Assembly: GCA_948567375.1 (NCBI GenBank)
Contig: OX419756.1
Coordinates: forward strand, 60,216,333-60,280,332
From: Lunularia cruciata
Lineage: Eukaryota; Streptophyta; Marchantiopsida; Lunulariales; Lunulariaceae
DNA length: 64,000 nucleotides
Reading direction: 5' to 3'
Shown here: one piece after another, positions 23,225 through 34,945 of the stretch
Layout: every line of letters starts with the position of its first letter
Numbering within the stretch: position 1 is the first letter of the stretch
Made by a program: the position numbers and the translations under genes
The notes under the pieces: model-generated
Seen by the model: only the letters and a program-made list of their open reading frames with translations
Database searches by the model: none
What the model was told of the DNA's origin: nothing

Positions 23225-24724
23225 CTACATGGAGAAGTGCTTTACCATCACCAAAATATACCAATAATGTCTCACAATCAATGGTAAAGGTCCAACAAAG
23301 TCCAAACTCCAATGGTAATCCAATCCCATGATAGGTAATGGGTGTAATTGTAGCATAGGAGCATTAAATGATGCTCTAACTTGGTCACAAACCACATATC
23401 TTGCAACAAATTTTTGTACATCAGTCTGCATATTATCCCACCAATAATGACTCTGGAGTAAGCTATATGTATGCTTTACTCCAAATTTTCCTAGCTCCTC
23501 ATGAGCATGATAGATGATCAATGCATAAGCCTTGTTGGAAAATGAGAATATGAACCTCCTATAGTATCCAACCATCTCCAAGAATTGGCGTAACTTTGTC
23601 AAGCTTGAAGGGAATGGAAGGTTTGAGATTTTCCTCACCTTCTCAAGGTCAATTGCTATTCTATCCTTGGAGACGATGTGCTCCAAAAGTAGAACTTCTT
23701 CACATCCAAAAATGCACTTCTCTGGGTTGAGTGATGCATTTGCCTCATCCAAGTGTTGCAAGACCTTGATTAGGTGCTCAAAGTGCTCCTCTTTGCTCTC
23801 ATAGATACAAAATTCATCAATGAAGTCTCTCACAAATTTCCCAATGAAAGGTTCAAATGCCTTGTTCATGAACCGTTGGAATGTGGTTGGAGCATTGCAA
23901 AGCCCAAAAGGCATGACCTTGAAAGCATAAGTCCTCCAAGGTATGGTGAATGTGGTGAGTTGTTGATGCTCCGGTGCAATCTTGATTTTTTTATATCCAC
24001 TATAACCATCTCCAAAACTATACCTCTCATGACCTACAATCTCCTCCAAGATCTCATCAATGAATGGCAATGGGTAGTAGTCCTTCTTGGTAATATCATT
24101 GAGCTTCTTGTAATCCATACATACCCAAAGCTTGCTATTCTTTTTCTTCACAATGACAATTGGAGACACCCATTCTGAATTCTCCACCTCAAAGATAAAT
24201 TTGGTCTCCTTGAGCTTATCAATCTCCTCCTTCACAACCAAAGATATTGGTGAGCTAATGCAATGTTGCTTTTGGAGGATTGGTCTTGCATGTGATTCCA
24301 CCTCTATCTTGTGCTCCTCCAAGGTGACTTATTTCAAATCCTTGTAACTAAAAGCAAACACATGGATGAACTTGCAAAAAATATCCTCAAATCTCACCTT
24401 CTCCTCCTTGGTAACATTTGGGCCACACTTGAGGATAAATAACCTCTTCTCTATCTCCTCAAGTGTCAATGGTGATTTATCTTTGTCCTTCAAAACCTCT
24501 GGCTTAGGTGAAAAATCCATAGCACACAAGGGATACATATTTGAATCAGATTTGAATTCATCCTCCTCCATGGAAGTCTCCTCTTCCATGCTTGTGTCCA
24601 CACCTGAAGCTCCCTCTTCAAAATCTGATTCCCAATAATCAGAAGATGGTGTATCTAAATGTGAAGTGTTGGTGGTGCTAGTCACAAGAACTATGACTCT
24701 ATGGTTTGATCGCCCAATCCTCAA
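23225..24724 (-). pseudogene. gypsy RT joined directly to integrase zinc domain, one nonsense codon
   Basis: One frame runs from 24724 to 23225, broken only by TAA at 24329-24331. Below that codon, 365 residues hold RT motifs: WVSPIVIVKKK, MDYKKLN, PLPFIDEILEE, the motif-A Asp (FGDGYSGY), MPFGLCNAPTTFQRFMN, and motif C as FIDE where active gypsy RTs have two Asp. After YYRRFIFSFSNKA (residue 265) the frame passes straight to YHAHEELGKFGVKHTY and NMQTDVQKFVAR, the integrase zinc-binding region, then SLDFVGPLP. RNase H is missing entirely, yet the frame is kept. The HHCC ligands are eroded (second His is Lys, first Cys is Tyr). Confidence 0.85.
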
Positions 24725-25262
24725 GTACTCTTTGTGCTATAGATCAGTTGTGCATGTTGCTCTCAACCATGGTCTCCCAAGAAGTAAGTCATAGCTTGAA
24801 TCCTTCAAGACTTGGAAAGTCATGAGATTTTGAACTCCCATACCTGCAACTATCACTTTATCCATCACCCCTACTAGTCAAACTTGTTGTTTGTTTGCCA
24901 TGCTCACCATAAATGTTGAAGGTCTGGAGGGTATCATACCCAACTTCTTCATCAACTTTTTTGACATGACATTCACTACTGATCGTCCATCAGCCAATGC
25001 ATCCTTGATGTTGTGACCATTCACTCTCACATCAATCTTGGAGGTATATTCACAAGCCTCCTATGGTGTTGGCTTGGCATCCACCACTCCCATTGATACT
25101 GGAGCTTTTGCCATCTTCTTCCTCTTGCTCCTTGTAGAACTCAAACCTCCTCTAAGTATCTTTCTCAAAGTAGGATTCAAAGCAATCAGTTGGCACACTG
25201 TGATGTTAGCCTTATGACTACCAATATCCTCCAAGACATTATAGTTCCATTATTGCTTTGAT
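24725..25262 (-). pseudogene. gypsy aspartic protease region
   Basis: In the same frame as the RT, with stops, the minus strand reads NGHNIKDALADGRSVVNVMS, a protease active-site region in which the usual Asp-Gly-Gly/Ser core is altered, followed by KKLMKKLGMIPS and then YDLLLGRPWLRAT, a typical end of plant retroelement proteases. The order gag-PR-RT agrees with a Ty3/gypsy Pol. Confidence 0.65.
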
Positions 25263-25539
25263 ATCAAGAAGTCTTCCATCTCCAACTTCTTCCTTGGAGT
25301 CTTTGTTGTTGATGGTGTTGAGGTGTGAGTGCTCCTAATAGACATAAGATTATCCTTACTTGAAGTAAATCTTTGAGAAGAGTAAACATCCTCTGCAAAA
25401 CAAGCTCCCTTCTTCTCTTTTGCCAAAATCTACAAATTAAGACCCTTGGATTTTGAGCACTCTCCCTTCTCATACTTGCTCTCAACCACATCTATGGATG
25501 CTATCCCATTATCTTTGTTTGGATTAGGAGCCATTGGGT

Positions 25540-25962
25540 TTCACTACCTCCCTCTATTGGCTCACTCATAACCCCTTCCTTCATGGTAAATGGAATTTGG
25601 GCAATTCCTTTGGATATGGCCTCTTCCTCCACAACCAAAAAAATTTCTATCATTGAAATTTTTGGCTGGTTAGCCTCCTCTATATGGATAGTTTCCTAAC
25701 TCCTAGGCCCTTTCCCTACATTCTGATCGACCTCTCTCTTCTCCCATAGTTGTACCACATTGATCTTGAGATATGCAAGTTGTTTAGTGATGGTTTGAAG
25801 TAGATCCTTTGGTAGGGGTGCAAGAAGTGGAGAAACTACAACTTGTGATGCAACCTTTGTCACCAAAGTATCTGAAGTTCCATTATACTTGTAACCTTGA
25901 GGAGGATGCACAACCTCCTTCACCACCAAATCACTCTCATCTCCTTCCAAACTCTCATCCAT
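25540..25962 (-). pseudogene. Gag C-terminus with decayed zinc knuckle
   Basis: An open stretch at 25962-25696 links gag to a knuckle at about 25660-25620 reading FFGCGGRGHIQRNCP. This is CCHC spacing with the first Cys changed to Phe. Such knuckles bind the RNA genome. The segment between the knuckle and the protease (25500-25260) stays in one frame with a few stops. Confidence 0.6.
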
Positions 25963-26030
25963 ACTAATTGCAACCTTGATACCTTGGAAGAAGGTTTCTC
26001 ATATCTCACCTTGCTTCTAATTTTTGGTCT

Positions 26031-26477
26031 CTATCCTCCCACAAAATTCTTGGTGAGCATAGGTCCTATGCCAATCATACTAGTCTCCACATCATCTCCA
26101 TCCTTCCTCAACACTATGCAAAATCTGGACTCTAACTTCTCCACTCTTTCCACATAGACTCTCACTTTCTCTCCATCTCCTTGCTTGAAAGAGGTAACCT
26201 CACTCATCAATATATCATAACTTTTATCTGGAAGAAAGTTCTCAATGAGTGCTGAAATCAAATTCTCCCAAGACTCTTCTTGCCCATCTGTCCTCTCTCT
26301 CTTTTGGTATTCTAACTCATACCATGTAAGTGCTGCATCCTCAAAGCAATCTGGTAATAATGAGGCCCACTCATTGTTTCTCTTCTCATTGTTTCCTGTC
26401 CAAGATCTCTTGCAGTCTCTCACAAAGACCTTCACATCTTCTCCATCCTTGTGAAAGAAATCCGGAAGTTTCCCCAT
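26031..26477 (-). pseudogene. Retrotransposon Gag domain (family C element)
   Basis: A 148-codon open frame starts with a true ATG and reads MGKLPDFFHKDGEDVKVFVR, then DCFEDAALTWYELEYQK, WENLISALIENFLPDK and ERVEKLESRF. The pattern (W-x2-L/F, ALTWYE, F-L-P) is that of plant gypsy Gag. It ends just upstream in frame order of the zinc knuckle region, so it is the capsid part of the same polyprotein. Confidence 0.75.
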
Positions 26478-26711
26478 CTTAATCCCTCACTATCTTTCTT
26501 TTCTCTCAATTTGTTTGTTCATTTCTGTTTCTCTCAGTCTATAAATAATAGAGTATATTTATGATTAACATCGTTTGAGAGTAATCCACCCTAGGGAACA
26601 CAAAAGGTTCAGGTTGCTCCAATATTTCTATAGCAACATCAAATCCTTGAGTGCATATTAATCAAACTCTCATGGATAGTTTATCCATAAGTTGAAAGAT
26701 TCTCTCCATCA

Positions 26712-27161
26712 CTAATCTAGAGAACTAACTGATGAAGGTGGTAGTATTTCTGTAGTTGTACTAAAACTCTCTCCAAGATCCTTCACCAAAGTCTCCAAAA
26801 GTGCTTTTACTCCACAACATTCATGTCCTTTTGGAAGTCCTTCAACTCCACAAACCTCACACAACTCCTTGGTCTTAGATCTTCTACCTCCCAATCTTGG
26901 TGAAGAAGGTCCAACATGCAAACCCAAGTCAAGTAATCTGCTCCTTTCCCTCAATCTCTTGCTCTCAAAGGTCAATCAACATGAACTTGCTTTATGTCCT
27001 TTCTCTCCACATAGAAAGCACTTAGACTTACTCTTTCCTCCAAGTGGTGTAGGTTTTTGGATCCTCTCAACACTCTCTTCAAATTCTATTCTAAATTCTC
27101 TTTTCCTCAAATCCACCCCTAAAATCACCTCAAACCCTTGGGGAACCTTGCTTAGTCTCAA
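26712..27161 (-). pseudogene. Additional zinc-knuckle ORF upstream of gag
   Basis: Two abutting open stretches (27161-26976 and 26975-26712) in different frames. The first ends SKCFLCGEKGHKASSC, an intact CX2CX4HX4C knuckle; the second contains ELCEVCGVEGLPKGHECCG, a second Cys/His cluster. A zinc-knuckle protein upstream of the main Gag is unusual for plant gypsy elements and is separate from the knuckle near 25640. It may be an extra ORF of the element or a captured piece. Confidence 0.45.
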
Positions 27162-28019
27162 TTTTCACTCTTGATGACCCTCCATATTCCCAAGATGAAT
27201 CTAAATACTCAAAAATGCTTTTTGTTGCTCTCAAACTCCTCATGTATGATATCTCAACTCTATAAAATTGACCTTTCCTCACAATATCACTCAAATCTCT
27301 CAATTTGTATGTCCCAATCCTTTAAAATTTTGTACATTTAATCACAACTTTAGGGCATCCTTCTCTACAAAATTTCAGGTCTTTTCATTGAGCCATTTGG
27401 CCTAGACACCTTTCTATTGAGCATACATATTTCAGATTTGGTCTGAAAACCACCCCTTCACTTCAAAAACTCACAACTCTTTACGCAAGAATGATCTCTC
27501 TCTAATTTTTGTGTCAACAAGTATGATACAATGCAGTTAATTTCCTTGGAAAATTTTAAGAAAAATCCACTTAAAATTGAAGAAATGGCAGACTTTGTAC
27601 AAATTTTTTGAGAGCATGTAGTTGCGGGAGTAGTTTACCCTATTAACTTTCAAAAATTATAACCTAATGTGCATATTTTTTCTCATAAATTTTTTTTGTA
27701 CTAATTGAAGGATAAACCAAACTATCATGTGTAGAAATTTCAAGTCTAGATCTCAAACTTGAGATTTTACACAAAATCACCTTAATCTCCAAAATCTGCA
27801 ATCCACCTCACATAATCTCTCCAAATCCTCTCATGTATACAAAATGTGCAAAATCACTTCAAAGACATCATAATGAACTACAGGGTAAAAAAATGGATCT
27901 TGGTTCTCTAACATAAGTTCAGCCCTCTCCTCTCCTAATGTTCTCTCCAAGTGAGCTCTCATAGCCTCCTTCTGTCTAATATAGAATTGTACGCGGAACA
28001 TTATCTTGCTTTCAAGAGA
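27162..28019 (-). other. Leader region of the family-C element
   Basis: This lies between the PBS and the first knuckle ORF. It includes an open stretch on the minus strand, 28064-27831, of 77 codons (KEAMRAHLERTLGEERAELM), which overlaps the LTR end and PBS and is not a recognised protein. The rest is AT-rich and non-coding. Confidence 0.4.
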
Positions 28020-28038
28020 GGTTCCGGCAACTGAACCA
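28020..28038 (-). promoter_or_regulatory. Primer-binding site resembling the tRNA-Asp type
   Basis: Six bases inside the family-C LTR the minus strand reads TGGTTCAGTTGCCGG. It keeps the TGG start and the GTTGCCGG core of the tRNA-Asp PBS known from Athila/Tat-type plant elements (TGGCGCCGTTGCCGG). Position and orientation are right for a 5' LTR at 28749-28045. Confidence 0.55.
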
Positions 28039-28044
28039 AAAATA

Positions 28045-28749
28045 TGAGCTGGCTTGTCTCTCATTCAAGATGAACTTTTGATGGCTATTATGGTAGCGCA
28101 CTATGGACCAAGAAAGCAAGGAAGCCCAACTCCATCATACTACTCCAAGGCTAATAATCCAAAACTCAAGACATTGCTTACTAGAGAACTCAATGAGAGA
28201 GAGATAGTTGCAAATGAAAAGATGATGAGTACCTCCTCACCACAAGTTTATATACTTGTGAAATAGTTATGCACCAAAGTTACTTATTACTGGAGTAACT
28301 CAAGTTACTAGGCTAAAAGTCATGTAAAGTCAAAAAGTATAAAGTAATATCCATCCACATGGGCATATTCCACTAAGCATGTGATCTTATCTTGACCCAA
28401 TCACTAAGTCAAGGATTCCTTCACATGGGCTATCCTTGGACTATAGAAGAATCCAAAACAAAAAGGCTTGCAGACCCAAGAGTTCTCAACTCTTTTCTCA
28501 AAGCCAAACACCTAGGAATAATACCAAGTCAACACACTAGAATCCAAAATAGTGGTGCTCATCTTTTCCATTTCCTCTAAAATAAAGGTCCCCTCTATCT
28601 TAGCTATGACTAACTTTAGCTAATCATGACTAATGTAGAACCGTCCTTTATGTCTATATAAATAATCTCTCAGGTACTAGTAACACCAAACTAAATATCA
28701 CAATACTACATACATGCACAAATTGGTGTTATAGCTCCAAGTCCCAACA
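28045..28749 (-). repeat. 5' LTR of family C
   Basis: 705 bp with TG...CA ends (minus strand starts TGTTGGGACTTGG and ends AGCTCA). A diverged copy in the same orientation lies at about 37540-38205, sharing CACTAGAGAACTCAA, GAGAGAGATA and ATACATGCAC. No matching copy is found at the other side of the gag-pol region. No target-site duplication is visible, as expected if the 3' half was deleted. Confidence 0.7.
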
Positions 28750-31444
28750 TATTTCATTTAGTGTGAACCTGAAATGGTCATCCTCTGATTGGTCTCCTCG
28801 AAATAGGAGTAGATGTCAACCTCTCCTTGAGCTCTACAAAGCTCTCTCTTGCTCATCTCTCTAACACCACTCTTGTGTAAGCTTGGTCAACTTCATCAAG
28901 GCCTTGGCAATGACACTAAATCCTCTAACATAATGGCAATAGAAGTTTGCCCACCCCAAGGAATGCTTACACTCTACTCACATCCGTAGGCCAAGGAATA
29001 CACACAATAGCCTCCACTTAGGTCTGTTGAACACCAACACCACAAGTTCAATGAGCAACACCACCACTCATCGGCTACTGCTAACTAAAAAATGAAGGTA
29101 AGGGTCTAGCTACAGTCAGTCCTCCACTCGCTCCATAGGATATGGGCTATCCATCCTATCCTTGGAGACCAACATGGTGTGGTGCACTATACTACACTTT
29201 GGAGAAATAATAATCATGGATGAGGTCTCCCTACCAAATCCGGATGTCACCACTCTCTCCTCCACAATGTTAAGCTCAATATGCTCAGCCAAACCAAAGA
29301 TCACTTCCAAAGTAAGCAACGTAGCATCAAGACTCTTAGTTGCAACTCCCTAAGAAAAACTGATCAGCCATCTCATGCAAGTGTATGCCTCACATAGGCT
29401 CTCTTTAGCCTTTTGCAAGAACTCCTACAAGCTCCTCAGCTTGTCAATTTTACCCAAGTAGTTCTGCCTCAAACACTAGAAGAAGTCCATCACCCCAATA
29501 CTAAACCACCTCATGTAGTAGCACCATCTCCAAGAGACCCACCAATGCTACTAGAGCTAGAACTTGTGGATATTGCAAATCTAACCCTAGAAACCAAGCC
29601 TAAAGTAATGGAGATATAGTTTGGAGACCAATATTGTCTCCATAGCTCAATCTCCTCCAAGTGAGCTCTCTTGAACTTATGATATTCATCCATTGGCGGA
29701 CCCTCTAAATGCTAAAACCCCTTCCATGTCATGAAGGGTATGAACAAAATCGGATTGTGCATCTTTTGCATATCATACCAAATATTGAACTCTTGGATCA
29801 AGTCATCCAACTTAATGGTACCCACTATACCAAAGTAACGCATGGGGCCTTTAGAGACCCCATAAATCTTGTCCATGTCCGACAACAACAGTGCAAACAC
29901 ACCAAGTACTCCTACTTGAATCAGCTCTTGCGTCAAACTCCAACTGGAAGTCAATCTCTTTTGTCACTAAGACCTAAGGTATATGCTGATACCGAGTGCC
30001 AATCCAAACAACCGACTATGTACAACAACATTATCTCCTTTGGAGTCCCCAAAGAACTCCAGCATGATAATGTAACTAGAAATTGCAACCCGCAACTATA
30101 ACCACTACAAGTACTCCACCAAGTGCCAACATCACGAAGTGCAAACATACCAACCAAACATCATGCAATAATGTAGCTCTAATTACAACAACTACACTAG
30201 GGGAAAGAGCAACCTGTAACCTACCATCACAACACGCACTCTCACAATATGCAAGTCATTCCTTCTTGCCTCATCAAAGAGAAACATAGGTAGTCAGACT
30301 CCAATCTCACTATAGAGAGCACACCAGAGCACCAATGCTCTAAAGTCAGTGCACCTCACACAAACATGGTATAAAAACAGGAAATAGAGAATGGAGGGGG
30401 TCTAATCATAAGAAATTTAAACAAAAACCTTCTATTTCAAAAATCAACACTAGACTGACTTTGCAATCATTTCGCATTTGACATAATATGAGTTATCTAC
30501 TTCTTAAGCTACCAAGATCACCAAGAATAGGATCAAACTGCTCTCCTAGCCAAAGCTAGAGGTGTATAGACAATAGTGGAACAATCATCATGAAAACAAG
30601 TGGGGGTGGACTAATAAGCTTAGGGCATCAGTCTAAGGACCAAAGATCTAAGAGTCAAACAATGTTGTGCCCAATCTAGCAAGGTGGGTAGATTTTGGTA
30701 AACAATGACCAAAATATACTCTAACTAGCTAGCCTCACGCCAACAAGCTGGCTTGCTGGCCCTTCTAGGCCTTCATAGCCTCTCATAGCCCATGGCCTTA
30801 TGCCTTGAGGCCTTTAAATGCCAAAATTAACCATTTCAAACCCTCTCCAAATCTGGCAAAAATCCTCCAAATTTGGCTAAAATCTGACATAGACTCCAAC
30901 AAAAATTTGACAAAATTCAGTCAAATGAAGCCTTTCTCTTGCCACTTTGAACCCTCTATAAATTTGGCAAAACTCCTCCAAATCTAGCCAAAATTTCACA
31001 TACAGTCCAGCAAAAATTTGACATAAAATCTGATATAAATCCCTAAAGTTGGCCGACCATCAAATCTTCCGCCAACTCTCCACTCAAGGCAAATTGAAAT
31101 GACAGGGTTCTCTAAATCAAAAATTCACGGAGATGGGTTCCCAACTCCACCTTTAATTTTATGTTTTGAGCTCAACTCGCACCTAATTGGTCATGCTTTC
31201 ACATCATGAGCTCAAAATGGAAACTACCGCTTGAAAATTGCTTTTATTTGCTCAAAATTTGGCCCTCACTTTTGCACACCGTATACCTCATTGCCAAATT
31301 TTCATCAATTGGAAGACTGTCTACACACAATCACTATGAGGGAAACTCTTGATCATGATAGAGCTACCACCGATCAGCAAGGCTTGGAGATACCACCAAC
31401 ACCTTCAGTCCTTGCACTCAATTTCCCTTGATCTCACTTCTTGA
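28750..31444 (-). pseudogene. Leader and gag remnant of the family-B element
   Basis: Minus-strand stretches 29954-29712 and 29693-29511 read in adjoining frames as a second, different Gag-like protein: LDDLIQEFNIWYDMQKMHNP, LFIPFMTWKGF, then MDEYHKFKRAHLEEIELWRQ. It is unlike the Gag at 26031-26477. Further downstream only short broken stretches remain. The part from 30300 to 31444 is AT-rich leader with a tandem duplication (30831-31030). No primer-binding site is recognisable next to the LTR at 31445. Confidence 0.45.
30831..31030. repeat. ~88-bp tandem duplication in the element leader
   Basis: 30831-30918 and 30943-31030 share CCTCCAAAT(T/C)T, GGC(A/T)AAA, GACATA-A-TCCA and CAAAAATTTGACA in the same order, 112 bases apart. 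The copies are diverged. Confidence 0.8.
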
Positions 31445-31887
31445 TGTAATCAGTTTGTTTACACCACTCCAATCACACTAAATCAGATCAATATTTGATT
31501 TGTCACTCCATAATCTGCCATGAATTGGCATTGATTATAGTCAAACCACACCCACTCTAGGTAAGAGAATCCGATTTGACGCTTGCCGGCCTCTATCCAC
31601 CATAGCCAAGAACACAAAGGTTCAACATCAAAGAAATGAGCTCTTTGGAGCTGCACTTCAGAAGTATACCCCATGGTCTCCAACCTTAATAGTCATGCTG
31701 ATGGCACATCCAACAGTGCAAACAATGCTAAGTGATGGTAGGCCCTACCATGTAGTCAGTACCCTGAACAAAAAATTTGTCCGTCAACAAGTAGTCTATG
31801 AGTAACTACCAAAATACTCCTCACTACCAACACTACTACTCCAAAGTCCAAGCAATCTAGGTGCAACAAATGGCTTGACAAATCATT
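31445..31887 (-). repeat. Truncated 5' LTR of family B
   Basis: Aligns with 21536-21980 over its full length but stops where the 110-bp LTR start should follow. Its inner end reads GATTACA on the minus strand, a plausible LTR end. Confidence 0.75.
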
Positions 31888-33869
31888 AAGTTGAGGATCC
31901 ACATAACAATCACTTCATAAAATAAGATTAATTTATTATATCTAACAAAAGAGACTAAATCTTTATAAATGGAACTTATGTACCTTGGCATAATACATCA
32001 TCACTTAATCCTAAAATGAAACTTATGTACAATACCCAAATCAAGGACTATCATAGGAAAGTAAAATATATAGTTGAAGATGCAAAAATTTTCTTAATAG
32101 TTATTTATGATTAGTAAGTCTTGAAAGCACTTGAAAAAGAGGTATAAGGAATGGCTGATTGTCATAGAAAGTGCTTCATGAAAGGTAAGAAGAACAGTAA
32201 AGGAATATGTGAATGGATTTGCATATAAGATGAAATTGACTTAAATTAAAAATTTTATGTGTTTTTCTGGTCATTATAAAAATCACAATAACCAAAAATA
32301 AACATAAAATAATCAGCAAAAGATGAAACTATATTTGGAGTTTTATAATATCTTGTTAATATAATCAAATCATCTATATCTAGAATTCAATCTACAATGC
32401 TTGTTTTTTTAGGATTGTGGTTAATAATAAAATGTATCTAGTAAAACTACTCTATTCTTTGGTGTGCTTTTATGTACAAGTTAGTATAAGTTAGTATCAG
32501 TAAGATGGTGAAAAGAACTAATAAAAAGAATCATTTTCATCTATGATGGTTATAAACTGTAGGCTTATAAGAAGTCTAATGATTTTTAGAGTTTTGACTC
32601 AAGAAACTACAAAAGTGAAATATTAAAAACTCAAAGTACCTTAAATTTACAACTACATAATAATAGCTTTTACTTATTTAGAGGTTCTCATTTAGAGATA
32701 GAACCTTCAAGAAAGAGAAAAGGATAAAATAAAATCATGGAAATAAATGTAGATTGATAATCATTCTAGAAGTTATCACATTTAGAAAGTTCACAACATC
32801 CATTACATAGATCAGCTTTAGACTCAATTGTACCTAAAATTATGTTGTTTTCTCAACTAACACTCAAGTTTACAAAGAGACTCAATGAGTTTGATCAAGT
32901 TTGAAACTCAATTATTTGAGATATAATATTTGTTGACTTGGTGAGACCTGAAGTTTACTAAACTACTACACCATACCTATGTTATTGATGAGTTGCTAGT
33001 TTACGTTTCTTTGCACTCTCCTTTATCATTTTGGCTTTTCACTATGATGACTTTATTTACATGCTTTACAATGTAACTTATATTTCCCTTGAAATTTTAA
33101 AAGCTCTCACCTCACAATCTTAGCTAGTCTTTACGCATCTTCTCTAACTCAAGAACCTAAGCATACAGATTTGAATATTTATTTTTCTTCACAACCTTGT
33201 GCTATAATATATTTATCTTATTTTCCAAAAAATATCTATATTTAAAATATTATCTTACATATTTGTTCTAGTAGTCTATTTTAATATCCAAGAGAGATCT
33301 CAAACTAAAAATTATTCTCAAACATAATAGTTTGTCTCCATCCAATTTTCTGGTGTTCATAAATCTCTTATTTTTTAAATATCCATAAATGCAACCACTA
33401 CAAAAAACAAAAATGCCTCACAAAAGAAACTAAAATTTTATTTTACAAGTTATAGGCACTAAAACAAAGTCTACATATTGGAAAAGAGACCAAAATTAGC
33501 AAATACATGGTATCTAAGATATAAATATTTGCAAATTTGAAATTCTTTGTTAAGGTATTTTTGTAAATTGGGGTCTAATTGAGTCTCTTAACTTGATGTT
33601 TTGTAGTCTAGACCTAGAATTAGAGGTTATACAATAAAGTTTCTATCACTCTTGATAATCAAAGCTTGTAGAAACAATTCTATCTAGATTAATGTAGCAT
33701 TATCAGATCATATATAAAGATTGAGAACAATCTACACAAAACATAACTTTAATGAGTGTATCTATCTACACAAAACCCAATTTGGATCAATGTGTCTAAG
33801 CATAACATGAGATGTAATCAAAAGCTCAAATAACAACACTCATGGGATTTTGATTCTAGATTGGACTGA
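31888..33869. other. AT-rich intergenic DNA
   Basis: No coding frame, RNA gene or repeat boundary recognised. Confidence 0.5.
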
Positions 33870-34813
33870 TGTAACACACCAAAGATAAAAAAATGAGAAT
33901 GGAAGATCAAGTTGAAAACTCTTAATTGAGAGAAACTTCAAATGCTTGTGTTGAAGATGCCTTTGGTATTTATAAAACAACTTAGTACAAGATTTCAAAG
34001 GAAACTTCTGAGGAACTTTCCTTTTTGGGGACAAGAGAAAACTCAAGAGAAAACTCAAGAGAAACAAAAGAGAAGAAATAACAAGGTTTAGTCCTCAATA
34101 CTACAATGCCCCAAACAAGCACTTTAACTTTATTATATAGTGGAGAAGATCCCTTCCAAGGGAGCTACATCCTTAGATTAGATACATGGAGAAGTGACAT
34201 GTCTGAAAGTTACACCCTTAGATCGGATCCATGGGTTGGTGTCAGTTTGGGTCTCATTTGACCTTAAGGAATAATTTGGGAATCTTCTTAAAGAAAGCTT
34301 AGAATAATATGGAAGTAGTATTGTTGGAAAGATCTCGCCAAGAGAAAGTGATGGGTAGAAGATGGTAAGCCTTTTTTCCTTGGAGAGAGAGAAGAGGAAG
34401 GGAGAGGAGATTCTACTTTTTGAGGCTTAATTCATTTTTTAGGCCTCCAAAATTAGCTTTGATAGTTTTTGATGTCTATTTGGTATATGCACTATTAGTG
34501 TAAGTCTTCTTTTGGTGACACCTCTATCTGATCTACTTAGAACATTGTGTATATAAAGATATTACCAAGCCAATTTCCATCTGTAGATAATTTGTCTAGC
34601 AAATGGGATTACAAGTATCCAAGAAGTAACCTTTCTTTGAGTACAACCTAAGCTACCAATTTACTTATCATACAAGCTATTTAACAATTTGGAAGTTTCT
34701 AGAAGCTTCTCACCAAGAAACTTCTTGGATGATTCTAGAATATTTTATGATTTCTAAATGTATGCTAGTCCTCCTATTAGCTATACGTAGTTTTGATTAC
34801 TCAATATTATTAT
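33870..34813 (-). repeat. 3' LTR of the decayed chromovirus, with a nested LTR
   Basis: 33870-34010 matches the reverse complement of the 3' part of the 53-kb element's LTR (GAGAAACTTCAAATGC, TTTGGTATTTATAAA), and 34620-34813 matches its 5' part, including TTCTAGAAGCTTCTC and AGAAACTTCTTGGATGATTC. Between them lies a family-D LTR. The nTTCnnGAAnnTTCn motifs of the better preserved copy are still present here. Confidence 0.65.
34018..34613 (-). repeat. Family-D LTR nested in the chromovirus LTR
   Basis: On the minus strand it starts TGTAATCCC and shares GTGTCACCAAAAG, TTTTGGAGGCCTAAA and ATATAATAAAG with the two solo LTRs at 58502 and 59488. The start-side end (34613) is clear; the other end (about 34018) is approximate. 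No target-site duplication found, consistent with age. Confidence 0.6.
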
Positions 34814-34945
34814 ATATTTGTCCACCACTAGTTGGTGATGTCCTTCTTACCATGGAATCTTCAAACTCTTGTATAGCCACTTGAGAATTTTGAAGATGAG
34901 AAACAAGCTCATGTGACATTATGAAGGGAATACACTTTCAATTTG

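Larger units (their letters stand above)
21424..31887 (-). mobile_element. Composite Ty3/gypsy locus with two nested elements and a deletion
   Basis: Read on the minus strand: a partial LTR of family B (31887-31445), B leader with a gag remnant (about 30200-29500), an LTR of a different family C (28749-28045) followed by a tRNA-Asp-like PBS (28038-28020), a second gag (26477-26031), protease, RT, then directly integrase without RNase H, a PHD finger, a polypurine tract and a complete B LTR (22081-21536), plus another 110 bp of B LTR start. Two gag regions and two LTR families indicate two elements. The simplest reading is C inserted into B, then a deletion from C's RT to B's integrase. All genes carry stops or frameshifts, so the locus is dead. 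Confidence 0.75.

Noticed and set aside
23774..24178. 134-codon plus-strand frame
   Set aside because: Antisense shadow of the RT frame on the minus strand.
25264..25491. 75-codon minus-strand frame in the gag-protease interval
   Set aside because: Out of frame with the recognisable gag and protease reading; a shadow of the element's coding strand.
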